Part shown: piece by piece, positions 50,216 to 57,168 of the stretch
Position numbering within the stretch: position 1 is the stretch's first letter
Layout: each line of letters opens with the position of its first letter
NCBI RefSeq assembly: GCF_001584325.1
Contig: NZ_LSAZ01000018.1
Location: 1 to 57,168 of the forward strand
Direction of reading: 5' to 3'
DNA: 57,168 nucleotides
DNA from: Bacillus nakamurai
GTDB lineage: Bacteria > Bacillota > Bacilli > Bacillales > Bacillaceae
Translations under genes and position numbers: made by a program
Notes under the pieces: generated by a model
What the model was told of the DNA's origin: nothing
Databases searched by the model: none
The model's input: only the letters and a program-made list of their open reading frames with translations

Positions 50216-50989
50216 TTATTCTTCTTTGGATGCAGCCGTTTGCTCCTGAACCTGCTTTTGTTTGTTGAAATAGTGAATAATAAAAGTCACCACAAACGCA
50301 GCGATAATAATCAGGAAGAACAAAGCGTGCGGCATTTCATAACCAAAGGCGCTCCCCGCCATTTTTACGGCAATAATCCCGATTAACACAAAAGCCGTGT
50401 TCTCAAGCTCAGGAATCTTATCAATTAAGACGAGGAATACTTTTGCGACTGTACGCATCATGAGAATGCCGAGCATACCGCCGATCAAGAGCACCCATAC
50501 TTTTTCCGATACCGCAAACGCGGCCAAAATGCTGTCTACAGAGAAAGCAAGATCCATTAATTCCACTGAAATGACAGTGGCCCAGAAAATCCCGAACGTG
50601 CGGACCATCCATGAATTCTTCTTCATGCCTTCCGTATTGTCGTCCCCTTCTCCGATCCAGAAATGCTTAATGACGAGCCAAGCCAGGTACAGCGCGCCAA
50701 GCACTTTAATCCACCAGAACTTAATGAGCAGCATGCCGATCCCGATAAAGATGAAACGGAAAAGATATGCCCCGAACAATCCGTACGTTAATGCTTTTTT
50801 CCGCTGTTTTTCAGGCAGATGCCTTACCATAACCGCAAGCACTAACGCGTTGTCGGCCGACAGCAGGCCTTCTAAAAGAACCAAGGAACCGATCAAGCCC
50901 CACGATACAGGGTCAGTCAGCACCTCACCCCACATCTTCCAATCAAAAAAGGAAGCGTAGGTCGACATAATATGATGTAGAAAATCCAA
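50216..50989 (-). CDS. yceF: TerC-family membrane protein YceF (MeeF)
   Basis: Integral membrane protein of 257 residues with about seven helices. TerC signatures are clear: EGLLSADNALVLAVMV (about 38-53) with the conserved acidic residue and Asn-Ala, and MDLAFSVDSILAAFAVSEKVWVLLIGGMLGILMMR in the second half. In B. subtilis YceF (MeeF) exports manganese for metalation of secreted enzymes. The start is TTG 50989, seven bases after AGGAGG. It follows the three TerD genes in the operon. Confidence 0.92.
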   Translation of the reverse strand: MDFLHHIMSTYASFFDWKMWGEVLTDPVSWGLIGSLVLLEGLLSADNALVLAVMVRHLPEKQRKKALTYGLFGAYLFRFIFIGIGMLLIKFWWIKVLGALYLAWLVIKHFWIGEGDDNTEGMKKNSWMVRTFGIFWATVISVELMDLAFSVDSILAAFAVSEKVWVLLIGGMLGILMMRTVAKVFLVLIDKIPELENTAFVLIGIIAVKMAGSAFGYEMPHALFFLIIIAAFVVTFIIHYFNKQKQVQEQTAASKEE

Positions 50990-51027
50990 GTTTTTTCCTC
51001 CTATTTAGAAAAACGGTAATTTCTTTA

Positions 51028-51606
51028 TTACACCTGCAAGCCGTAATTCCGGCAAAGCGATGCAAGACCGCCGGAAAATCCGCTGCCGATGGCGTTAAAC
51101 TTCCACTCGGCGCCGTGGCGGTACAGCTCACAAACGACAACAGCCGTTTCGATGGAAAAGTCCTCCCCTAAATCAAAACGAAGCAGTTCATTTTGATTGG
51201 CCTCATCAACGACGCGTACGAACGCGTTAGAGACTTGTCCAAAATTTTGGCTTCGCGCTTCCGCGTCATGAATCGTAACGGTGATGCCGATTTTTTCAAT
51301 GTTTGCGGGTACTTTAGAGAAGTCAACGATAATCTGCTCGTCGTCTCCTTCACCTTCCCCCGTCCGGTTGTCACCCGTATGGATGACGCCGCCGCTCGGG
51401 TGCTCCAGATTATTGTAGAAAACAAAATCAAGATCGTTTACACAGTTGTCATTGGCATCGACCAAAAAGGCCGACGCGTCAAGGTCAAAATCATGCCCTC
51501 CGGAGTACTTATTCGTATCCCAGCCTAAGCCGATCACCGCTTTTGTAAGTCCCGGATTCGTTTTTGTCAGATCAACACGCTGTCCTTTCGCCAATTGAAT
51601 AGCCAT
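51028..51606 (-). CDS. yceE: TerD-family protein YceE
   Basis: Cytoplasmic TerD-domain protein of 192 residues. It has the family N-terminus [40 protein letters not shown], and the Ca2+-binding-type blocks [19 protein letters not shown] and the C-terminal [20 protein letters not shown]. TerD proteins bind calcium and are linked to tellurite, phage and envelope-stress resistance; the mechanism is unknown. It is the third of three TerD paralogues in tandem; I take ATG 51606 because GGGAGAG precedes it and the paralogues start at the same place. Confidence 0.92.
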   Translation of the reverse strand: MAIQLAKGQRVDLTKTNPGLTKAVIGLGWDTNKYSGGHDFDLDASAFLVDANDNCVNDLDFVFYNNLEHPSGGVIHTGDNRTGEGEGDDEQIIVDFSKVPANIEKIGITVTIHDAEARSQNFGQVSNAFVRVVDEANQNELLRFDLGEDFSIETAVVVCELYRHGAEWKFNAIGSGFSGGLASLCRNYGLQV

Positions 51607-51638
51607 GCTGCATCTCTCCCTTCTGTGTTTTGTATCTT

Positions 51639-52220
51639 TTAACCGATTTGCAGGCCGTAGTCTGTCGCAATACGGGCCAGTCCGCCTTGGTAGCCTGAGC
51701 CGATCGCTGAAAATTTCCACTCGCCGTTATGTCTGTAAAGCTCACCTGCGATAATAGCAGTTTCAATTGAAAAATCTTCAGCAAGATCGTAGCGGATCAG
51801 CTCCTCATTTGTTTCTTCATTTACAATACGCACAAACGCGTTGGACACTTGTCCGAAGTTTTGGCCGCGCGTCTCCGCTTCATGAATCGTGATGACGAAT
51901 GAGATTCTGTCAATGCCGGCCGGCACCGCGCTCAAGTTGACTTTCACGCTTTCATCATCGCCCTCGCCCTGTCCTGTCAGGTTGTCGCCTGAATGTGCGA
52001 CAGAGCCGTTTCCGCCTTCAAGCTGATTATAGAAAATAAAATCATCAGGCGACGCGCATTTTCCTGCCGCATTTAAAAGAAAAACGCTTGAATCTAAATC
52101 AAAATCGTGTCCGCCGTCGTATTTATTCGTATCCCAGCCAAGGCCGACAACGACTTTAGAAAGGCCCGGGTTTGTTTTTGTCAAATCTACTTTTTGTCCT
52201 TTTGCCAATGAAATTGCCAT
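51639..52220 (-). CDS. yceD: TerD-family protein YceD
   Basis: Protein of 193 residues, closest to YceE (both share [17 protein letters not shown] and [13 protein letters not shown] or close variants). Calcium-site blocks [19 protein letters not shown] and [20 protein letters not shown] are intact. The start ATG 52220 has GGAGAG upstream; an upstream in-frame GTG is less likely. It is the second gene of the operon, and the spacing to yceE (32 bases) implies cotranscription. Its role is presumed to be in cell-envelope stress, as the operon promoter is of the ECF type. Confidence 0.92.
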   Translation of the reverse strand: MAISLAKGQKVDLTKTNPGLSKVVVGLGWDTNKYDGGHDFDLDSSVFLLNAAGKCASPDDFIFYNQLEGGNGSVAHSGDNLTGQGEGDDESVKVNLSAVPAGIDRISFVITIHEAETRGQNFGQVSNAFVRIVNEETNEELIRYDLAEDFSIETAIIAGELYRHNGEWKFSAIGSGYQGGLARIATDYGLQIG

Positions 52221-52242
52221 GTTCACACTCTCCTTATTTGGT

Positions 52243-52842
52243 TTATGCGTATCGGTTGACGATATCGCCTATTTTTGTATCGTTTGTGCCTTCGCCTACA
52301 GCTGCGAATTTCCATTCGCCGTCCTGGCGGTAGATTTCAGCCGCGATCAGGCTCGTTCTCCCGGAATAGTTATCTCTTAAATTATAAGTGACCAGTTCTT
52401 CGCTGTTGGCCTGGTCAACGACGCGGATGAACGCGTTTTGAATCATTCCGAAGTCCTGTTTTCTTCTGACACAGTCGTAAATATTGACGACAAAGACAAG
52501 CTTATTAATGTGTGCAGGCACTTTCGCCAAATCTACGAGAATTTGTTCATCATCGCCGTCACCGTCTCCCGTCAGGTTATCACCGGTATGTACGACACCG
52601 CCGCAGCGGCTTTTCAGGTTGCCGAAATAGATGACGTTTTTACTGTCTGTCATTTTATCATGTTCAAGCATAAGTACTGAAGCGTCACAGTCGATATCAG
52701 CACCGCCTCCGCCGAACAGCTTTCCAAAGAAACCGCCGCCTGATGAGACCGGGTCCCAGCCAAGTCCCACCAACAGTTTTGACAGGCCGGCTTTTCCTTT
52801 TGTTAAATCAATCCGCTGTCCTTTTTCTAAAGAGATCGCCAT
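52243..52842 (-). CDS. yceC: TerD-family protein YceC with glycine-rich insertion
   Basis: First gene of the yce stress operon; 199 residues. It has the TerD frame ([59 protein letters not shown]) but differs from YceD and YceE after the GLGWD motif: instead of [10 protein letters not shown] it carries [19 protein letters not shown], a flexible Gly/Phe insertion (about 36-56). The end lacks the IGSG tail and reads GDIVNRYA. The start ATG 52842 follows GGAGTGG. An ECF-sigma promoter lies about 100 bases upstream. Confidence 0.92.
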   Translation of the reverse strand: MAISLEKGQRIDLTKGKAGLSKLLVGLGWDPVSSGGGFFGKLFGGGGADIDCDASVLMLEHDKMTDSKNVIYFGNLKSRCGGVVHTGDNLTGDGDGDDEQILVDLAKVPAHINKLVFVVNIYDCVRRKQDFGMIQNAFIRVVDQANSEELVTYNLRDNYSGRTSLIAAEIYRQDGEWKFAAVGEGTNDTKIGDIVNRYA

Positions 52843-52940
52843 ATGATCCACTCCTATTCTATAAGGGTGCCTATAAGCACGTTACGTGTACGCATTTATT
52901 ACGATTTTCCGGGACAAGCATCCCGGAGTTTAATTATATA

Positions 52941-52967
52941 TACGTCTTTTATTATAGCAAAGTTTCA
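52941..52967 (-). promoter_or_regulatory. ECF-sigma promoter of the yce operon
   Basis: Read on the minus strand: TGAAAC (52967-52962), a 17-base spacer, then CGTATA (-10 CGTA). This matches the sigma-W/M/X class in Bacillus, which governs envelope stress genes. The yceC operon is a known member of these regulons in B. subtilis. A TATAAT in the spacer might also support sigma-A. Confidence 0.8.
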
Positions 52968-53120
52968 TAAAACAAAAGAAATTTTGACGAAAAACCGCGA
53001 AAAAAACCGACCCATATTTGCCTTGGTTCTGGAAAAAATAAACGGCAGACAAAGAAATTGACGGCAGCGAATGATTTTTCCTATCCTTGTATCAATACAA
53101 TTTGAGAAAGGGGCAGTCAA

Positions 53121-54116
53121 GTGATTGAATTAAGCATACTTGATCAGGCGCCTGTATCCAAAGGAAACGGGCCTGCTGATACGCTCCGGCATTCGGCAGA
53201 CCTCGCCCGCCTTAGTGAAGGCTTGGGCTATAAGCGGTACTGGTTTGCTGAACATCACAGCACAAGAGGGCTGGCGAGTGTTGCGCCGGAAATTATGATG
53301 GCTCATATTGCGGCTTGCACGAAATCAATCCGCGTCGGCTCAGGAGGAGTTCTTCTGCCGCAGTACAGCCCATATAAAGTTGCGGAAACGTTCCGGCAGC
53401 TAGAGGCGCTGTATCCGAACCGGATTGATCTCGGAGTCGGACGCTCACCGGGCGGCACGACAAAAACCCGGCTTGCCCTGACTGACGGGGTCAAGAAAAG
53501 CATGACTGAGTTCAACAGGCAGCTTCAGGATTTGTCTTACTTTCTGACAGATTCGATCCCGGCAGATCACGCTTATTCAGGAATTAAAACAGCGCCGCTT
53601 ATTGAAACGGCGCCGGAGCTGTGGGTGCTCGGCCTCGGAGAAAACAGCGCCAGACGCGCGGCTCAGCAGGGGGCGGGCTATGTATTCGGCCATTTCATCA
53701 ATCCGGAACGCGGAGAGAAAGCCTGCCAGGTCTATCGGGACAGCTTTCGAGCCTCCGCCCATTTCGCCGCTCCCGCTTTGCTGTTTGCCGTTTTTGTCAT
53801 CTGCGCAGCCACGGATGAGGAAGCCGAGGAGCTTGCATTAAGCCAGGATTTGTGGCTGCTTCGCGTCGGGAAGGGGACGGACAGCCGCGTGCCGGATATT
53901 GAAGAAGCCAAAGCATATCCGTATTCGCAGGCTGACCGTAAGCAAATAGAAGAAAACAGGAAGCGGATGGTGATCGGCTCGCCGGCGACAGTAAAACGCC
54001 GTCTGCTTGAGCTTGCCGAACGATATGGCACAGAAGACATCATGGTGCTGTGCAACGTTTTTGATATTGAAGCGAAAAAAGAAACGTATAAACGGCTTGC
54101 CAAGTTATTTCTATAA
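53121..54116 (+). CDS. yceB: Luciferase-like (LLM-class) flavin monooxygenase YceB
   Basis: TIM-barrel protein of 331 residues of the bacterial-luciferase-like family. Blocks: LSILDQAPVSKGN, YKRYWFAEHHSTRGLASVAPEIMMAHIAACT, RVGSGGVLLPQYSPYKVAE and NRIDLGVGRSPGG are the usual FMN/F420-binding segments; the C-terminus has VIGSPATVKRRLLELAERYGTEDIMVL. The substrate is unknown. The start is GTG 53121 after GAAAGGGG. It is encoded alone, divergent from yceC and convergent with znuB. Confidence 0.88.
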   Translation: MIELSILDQAPVSKGNGPADTLRHSADLARLSEGLGYKRYWFAEHHSTRGLASVAPEIMMAHIAACTKSIRVGSGGVLLPQYSPYKVAETFRQLEALYPNRIDLGVGRSPGGTTKTRLALTDGVKKSMTEFNRQLQDLSYFLTDSIPADHAYSGIKTAPLIETAPELWVLGLGENSARRAAQQGAGYVFGHFINPERGEKACQVYRDSFRASAHFAAPALLFAVFVICAATDEEAEELALSQDLWLLRVGKGTDSRVPDIEEAKAYPYSQADRKQIEENRKRMVIGSPATVKRRLLELAERYGTEDIMVLCNVFDIEAKKETYKRLAKLFL

Positions 54117-54117
54117 A

Positions 54118-54180
54118 AAACCGTTAAAACGGCGCAGCAGTTTCCAGAGACAGACAAACTGCTGCACCGCATTAACGGCG
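54118..54180. terminator. Hairpin between yceB and znuB
   Basis: GCAGCAGTTT (54134-54143) pairs perfectly with AAACTGCTGC (54156-54165), inside outer arms CCGTTAA and TTAACGG. The convergent genes end on either side; the right outer arm is in the znuB end. A T run follows at 54181. Confidence 0.7.
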
Positions 54181-55005
54181 ATTTTTTCGTTCTTTTTCTT
54201 TTTTTATCACATTCCAAATCCCTTGAAGCATAAATCCGAGCAAGAGCAGAATGATTAACAGCAATGTGATTGAAGGTCCCGGAGGCGTTCCGAGCTGGTA
54301 GGAAGAGGTCAGCCCCGTGAACACACTGAACAGAGAAATGATAATCGCTGCCGCAAACACCCATTTAAAGCCTTTGGCGATACGAATGGCAAAGGCTGCC
54401 GGCAATACGAGCAGCGCAGAAACAAGCAAGACGCCAATAATCGGGATAATAACCGAGATCGCAAGCCCCGTCACGATGCTGAATGACATCGAAAGCAGGT
54501 TCGTATTAATGCCGGACGTCTTAGCGGTCGCTTCATCAAAGGTGAGCAGATACAGCGGCCTGTTTAAAATAATGAAATAGAGCAAAATCAACAGGGTAAT
54601 GCCGCCGATGATATACACTTGCTGCTGGCTGACCGTCACAAGCGAGCCGAATAAGTACTGGTCTATGCTCATCGCCGACCCGCCTTTTGACAGGCTGATC
54701 AGAAACATCGCAAATGACAGGCCGGCCGCCATTAAGATTGCGATAGACACTTCTGAATATGTACGGTATGCCCGCCGCATGTATTCAATACCAATCGCCC
54801 CGATGGTGACGATGACGATACTTGCCGCCGTAATATTTGTACTGAGAAAAAAACCGATGGCAACCCCCGACAATGAAATGTGTGACAGCGTATCCGCCAT
54901 CAGCGCCTGTCTTCTCAATACGAGATATACGCCTAATATCGGCGCGATAATGCCGATCATGCTTCCGGCTAGAAAAGCTCGTCGCATGAATTCCAAGTCA
55001 AACAT
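54172..55005 (-). CDS. znuB: Zinc ABC transporter permease ZnuB
   Basis: Membrane subunit of the ZnuABC zinc importer; about 277 residues with eight to nine helices, ABC-3 family. Conserved parts: [45 protein letters not shown] (about 7-50), [13 protein letters not shown], and [27 protein letters not shown] near the C-terminus. I chose ATG 55005, seven bases after AGGCGG; ATG 55011 lies too close to that site. The gene begins inside the end of znuC (37-base overlap), so translation is coupled. Confidence 0.92.
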   Translation of the reverse strand: MFDLEFMRRAFLAGSMIGIIAPILGVYLVLRRQALMADTLSHISLSGVAIGFFLSTNITAASIVIVTIGAIGIEYMRRAYRTYSEVSIAILMAAGLSFAMFLISLSKGGSAMSIDQYLFGSLVTVSQQQVYIIGGITLLILLYFIILNRPLYLLTFDEATAKTSGINTNLLSMSFSIVTGLAISVIIPIIGVLLVSALLVLPAAFAIRIAKGFKWVFAAAIIISLFSVFTGLTSSYQLGTPPGPSITLLLIILLLLGFMLQGIWNVIKKEKERKNRR

Positions 55006-55664
55006 TTCCATCCGCCTTTTTCCCCCCTCTCAAGTCTTATTACTTTATCCAAGTATTGCTGTACTTCATTTTGTTCATGTGTCACCATCACGACGGTGCG
55101 ATTGTGGTTTTTCACCTGATGGTGCATAAATTCGTAGAAGCCCTGTCTGCTTTCGTAATCCACCGCAGTTGTCGGTTCATCAAGCATCAGCAGATCAGGA
55201 TTGCTCGCAAGCATTCTCGCAATGCAGATCTTTTGTTTCTGCCCTCCTGAGAGATCTCCGATTTTCCGGTGGCGAAGCTCCCACATTTCCACCATTTTCA
55301 GCGCATTTTCTACTTCATGATGATCCGTTTCATTCAAACGCTTAAACCATTTTCCTTTCGTATAGCGGCCTGACTGCACAAGCTCGAGGACCGTACTCGG
55401 GAATCCCGCGTTAAATGAAGAAATCTGCTGGGGAACATAGCCGATTGTCAGGCGTTTGCCCGCTTCATTTTTTTTGCTGATCACGGCCGTGCCTTCCCAC
55501 GGTCTCAGCATGCCGAGCATCACTTTCATCAGCGTCGATTTTGACGCGCCGTTCGGGCCTGTAATGCCGACGAATTCGCCGCTTTCGATGTCCAGCGACA
55601 CGCCGTCCAGTACAGGTGTATGAGAATAACCAAAAACGATATCCTTTAATGAGACGAGATTCAT
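54969..55664 (-). CDS. znuC: Zinc ABC transporter ATPase ZnuC
   Basis: ATPase of 231 residues. Motifs: Walker [16 protein letters not shown] (about 33-47), in which the usual Gly of GxGKS is replaced by Ala-Ser (NGASKST), as in several zinc/manganese importers of this family; signature [15 protein letters not shown], Walker [14 protein letters not shown], and switch His in MVTHEQNE. The start ATG 55664 follows GAAAGGAAGG. It lies 55 bases after znuA, beyond a stable hairpin, and overlaps znuB. Confidence 0.93.
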   Translation of the reverse strand: MNLVSLKDIVFGYSHTPVLDGVSLDIESGEFVGITGPNGASKSTLMKVMLGMLRPWEGTAVISKKNEAGKRLTIGYVPQQISSFNAGFPSTVLELVQSGRYTKGKWFKRLNETDHHEVENALKMVEMWELRHRKIGDLSGGQKQKICIARMLASNPDLLMLDEPTTAVDYESRQGFYEFMHHQVKNHNRTVVMVTHEQNEVQQYLDKVIRLERGEKGGWKCLTWNSCDELF

Positions 55665-55690
55665 GCTGACCTTCCTTTCCCGCATAGAAA

Positions 55691-55716
55691 TAGTGTGCGC
55701 CCTGCGGCGCACACTA
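55691..55716 (-). promoter_or_regulatory. Stable hairpin between znuA and znuC
   Basis: TAGTGTGCGCC pairs perfectly with GGCGCACACTA across CTGC: an 11-base-pair stem starting four bases after the znuA stop. On the minus strand only ATTTCTAT follows, so it is a weak terminator or an mRNA-protecting stem that sets znuA above znuCB. Confidence 0.75.
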
Positions 55717-55719
55717 TGT

Positions 55720-56676
55720 TTATTTAACCAATAGCGAATCTTTCAGTGCATCAAGGTTTTTCTCCATAATGTCGATGTAACCTATGCCTTTATCCCGTTC
55801 TTTTTGGCTTAAACCTTCCAGTGTATTGAGCACTTCCGTTTTCGCGCCAATTTCACCGGCAAGTGTATTTGCAACTTTAGGCGAGGCGACTTCTTCAAAA
55901 TAAATGATCTTCACATCATGCTTTTTCGCAAACGTTTTAAGCTCGGCTAATTTGGCTGCGCTCGGTTCTTCTTCAGGAGACAGGCCTGCAATCGCAACCT
56001 GTTTTAAACCGTATTCCTTGGCAAGGTAGCCGAATGCCGCGTGCTGTGTGATCAATTCTTTTTTCGCCGCTTTATTTAGTGTTGTACGGTATAGTTTATC
56101 AAGATCTTTCAGTTTTGCAATATATTCTTCACTATTTTTCTCATAGTATGCCTTGTTCTTCGGATCTTGTTTGACGATTTGCGCCGTAATGTTTTTGACT
56201 TCTTTTTGTGCCAGAACCGGACTGAGCCATACGTGAGGGTCCATGCTATGGCTATGGTCGTGGCCGTGCCCCTCTTCCTCTTCATCCGATCCTTCTATTA
56301 AATCAATGCCTTTTGACGCCTTTACAAACGCCGCGTGATCGGTGCCCATGCTTTTTTCCGCTGACGGAACCCACGTTTCCATATACGTGCTGTTATAAAC
56401 AAAGAGATCGGCGTTTTGAATGCTCGCGATATCCTTCGGGGTCGGCTCCCAATCATGGGGTTCGACCGAAGACGGAATGAGCATGTCTACATCGCCTTTG
56501 TCTTTTACGATTTGTTTCGTGAATTCGTACATTGGATAAAATGTCGTCACGACGTGCAGTTTGCCGCTTTTTTTATCTGAAGACCCTGATGACCCTTTAG
56601 ACGATGAGTTGCCGCAAGCCGCAACGACTAAAAAGCATGCCGCAATGATCATAAAGCCGCTCCATTTTTTAAACAT
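55720..56676 (-). CDS. znuA: Zinc-binding lipoprotein ZnuA (AdcA-like)
   Basis: Extracellular zinc-binding lipoprotein of 318 residues of the cluster A-1 family. A lipobox LVVAACGNS gives the lipidated Cys near residue 21. Metal ligands: the His in EPHDWEPTPKD (about 74), a His-rich loop GHGHDHSHSMDPHVW (about 136-150), ITQHAAFGYLA (His about 214), and the Glu/Asp near IIYFEEVASPK. The acidic-His loop is typical of Zn carriers. A Zur-like site lies about 90-100 bases upstream, so it is induced on zinc starvation. It is first in znuACB. Confidence 0.94.
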   Translation of the reverse strand: MFKKWSGFMIIAACFLVVAACGNSSSKGSSGSSDKKSGKLHVVTTFYPMYEFTKQIVKDKGDVDMLIPSSVEPHDWEPTPKDIASIQNADLFVYNSTYMETWVPSAEKSMGTDHAAFVKASKGIDLIEGSDEEEEGHGHDHSHSMDPHVWLSPVLAQKEVKNITAQIVKQDPKNKAYYEKNSEEYIAKLKDLDKLYRTTLNKAAKKELITQHAAFGYLAKEYGLKQVAIAGLSPEEEPSAAKLAELKTFAKKHDVKIIYFEEVASPKVANTLAGEIGAKTEVLNTLEGLSQKERDKGIGYIDIMEKNLDALKDSLLVK

Positions 56677-56764
56677 GATGTATCCCCCTATTCCGCAAAT
56701 CAGAATGATGACGATTTTTAAAGTGTAATTCGACGTTCGTTTTTCTTTCCTTTACAATAATAAA

Positions 56765-56779
56765 ACGAAGTAATTACGC
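56765..56779. promoter_or_regulatory. Zur-like box upstream of znuA
   Basis: ACGAAGTAATTACGC: the right half ATTACGC is 6 of 7 to the Zur consensus and the left half 4 of 7. It lies 89-103 bases before znuA. It is weaker than the folE2 and yciC boxes, but the gene's role makes Zur control likely. Confidence 0.6.
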
Positions 56780-56833
56780 TTTGCAAGATATTTTTTTGAA
56801 AAGGGAAGATTTGCCGGGTGAACTTCAATTTAT

Positions 56834-56902
56834 TTAAATTCGGCATCGCCAAAGCAAAAGGAAGCGCCCCGTTACAAAAGAAATGAGGCAGTCATTCGCC
56901 AT
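56834..56902 (-). CDS. Possible 22-residue peptide upstream of znuA
   Basis: A short ORF (begins MANDCLISFV, ends LLLWRCRI) with a very strong ribosome site AAAGGAGG seven to eight bases before ATG 56902; GTG 56908 is also possible. It is hydrophobic with two Cys and a basic end. It lies between the IS element's left end and the Zur box of znuA, pointing toward znuA. It could be a leader peptide, a small membrane peptide, or the start of a gene cut by rearrangement. I do not recognise it. Confidence 0.35.
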   Translation of the reverse strand: MANDCLISFVTGRFLLLWRCRI

Positions 56903-56954
56903 CACGTGTTCCTCCTTTTTTTTAAAGACTATTTCCTTTGTTCCCCTTTCCAAA

Positions 56955-56981
56955 CAAAAAAAGAGAAGGTTTCCCTTCTCT
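56955..56981 (-). terminator. Terminator hairpin at the left flank of the IS element
   Basis: AGAGAAGG (56962-56969) pairs with CCTTCTCT (56974-56981) across TTTC, and on the minus strand it is followed by TTTTTTTG. It would stop minus-strand transcription coming from the IS side toward znuA. Confidence 0.75.
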
Positions 56982-56982
56982 C

Positions 56983-57168
56983 AGGCTGTCGAGAAAATCT
57001 CGACAGCCTTTATTTTTCCCTTAAAATATCCATTCCTCCATTTTATAATAGAGAAAAGACTTCAAAAGGACGGTGTCTTTCTCATGTTTCACACAAGAAA
57101 TTCTTCTCAAAACGCAGCCGAATTTGTTCTTCTCGACCAACTTGTCGAAGAGGATCATCTCCTTCGAA
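56983..57168 (+). mobile_element. Left end of an IS1182-like insertion sequence, cut by window edge
   Basis: Two clues. First, a perfect hairpin AGGCTGTCGAGA and TCTCGACAGCCT (56983-57009) followed by TTATTTTT, of the type that shields the transposase gene from outside transcription in many IS1182-family elements. Second, the transposase start at 57084. The outer terminal inverted repeat, the right end and target duplication are not visible, so the exact boundary is unknown. Confidence 0.6.
57084..57168 (+). CDS. IS1182-family transposase, 5' end only
   Basis: Twenty-eight codons from ATG 57084, running to the window edge: MFHTRNSSQNAAEFVLLDQL, then VEEDHLLR. The pattern of an LDQLV(P/E)xDHLLR segment close to the N-terminus is characteristic of IS1182-type DDE transposases. 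Catalytic residues lie beyond the window. The ribosome site is weak (AAAGGACGG about 12 bases upstream), which is usual for transposases. Confidence 0.65.
   Translation, partial: MFHTRNSSQNAAEFVLLDQLVEEDHLLR

Noticed and set aside
50397..50960. 187-codon plus-strand ORF opposite yceF
   Set aside because: yceF on the other strand has clear TerC motifs and a good start; the antisense ORF has none.
51028..52842. Imperfect direct DNA repeats across this region
   Set aside because: They are explained by three homologous TerD genes, not by a CRISPR or mobile repeat.

Overview
The window is a low-to-mid GC Firmicute chromosome segment, almost certainly from the Bacillus subtilis group and most like B. 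amyloliquefaciens/velezensis/siamensis. The basis is a near-complete run of genes recognisable from the B. subtilis srfA-to-znu region, in inverted orientation (srfAA, tlpC, nucA, nin, yckEDC, yciCB-folE2, ycgT, ycgRQ, put operon, ycgL, cah, aroK, nadE, ycgI-ycgE, mdr, ldh, ycgBA, amhX, opuA, niaP, yceH-yceB, znuBCA), plus a gene for an LCI-type antimicrobial peptide that is typical of the amyloliquefaciens side of the group. There are no rRNA, tRNA or CRISPR features. All names are from recognised sequence motifs and remembered orthologues, not from database searches.

Layout. 1-7646 (minus): first two and a half modules of surfactin synthetase SrfAA, with its ComA-boxed promoter at about 7900-8020. 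8245-8530: a broken hxlR remnant; the hxlAB genes expected here are gone. 8588-11346 (plus): chemoreceptor TlpC and the competence pair NucA/Nin. 11386-18948 (minus): GH1 phospho-glycosidase, small secreted and membrane proteins, a zinc alcohol dehydrogenase, then a Zur-boxed zinc-starvation group (YciC, YciB, FolE2) and a Fur-boxed NADPH:ferredoxin reductase. 19118-20867 (plus): permease YcgR and His-rich YcgQ. 20900-26329 (minus): proline catabolism and uptake (PutB, PutC, PutP) with regulator PutR. 26514-29086 (minus): YcgL, Cah, AroK. 29211-30773: a decaying sugar-related locus (MFS transporter fragment, frameshifted TIM-barrel isomerase). 30919-31203: LCI-like peptide precursor. 31293-38923: NadE, YcgI, permease YcgH, YcgG, LysE exporter YcgF, MarR regulator YcgE divergent from the Mdr pump, and Rex-boxed lactate dehydrogenase. 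39122-42604: small membrane proteins, the YcgA permease and the divergent AmhX amidohydrolase. 42638-45624 (minus): OpuA glycine-betaine ABC importer. 46100-52842 (minus): niacin transporter NiaP and the yceC-yceH stress operon (three TerD paralogues, TerC, YceG, TelA) behind an ECF-sigma promoter. 53121-54116: YceB flavin monooxygenase-like protein. 54172-56676 (minus): ZnuACB zinc importer. The right edge (about 56983 on) enters an IS1182-like insertion sequence.

Themes. Metal homeostasis occurs at both ends (Zur boxes before folE2, yciC and znuA; a Fur box at ycgT). Osmotic and compatible-solute functions (OpuA, proline uptake) and envelope stress (yce operon) lie between. Compared with the B. 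subtilis order as I remember it, several blocks are missing at their usual places: hxlAB, the nas nitrate genes, amyE, lctP and tmrB. The most unusual local signals are the hxlR remnant beside an intact srfA promoter, a putP gene whose best start is an ATA codon, a one-base frameshift in the sugar isomerase, a 12-base operator half-site shared by mdr and ycgG, a variant C-terminus on the LCI peptide, and a 22-codon ORF with a strong ribosome site upstream of znuA.
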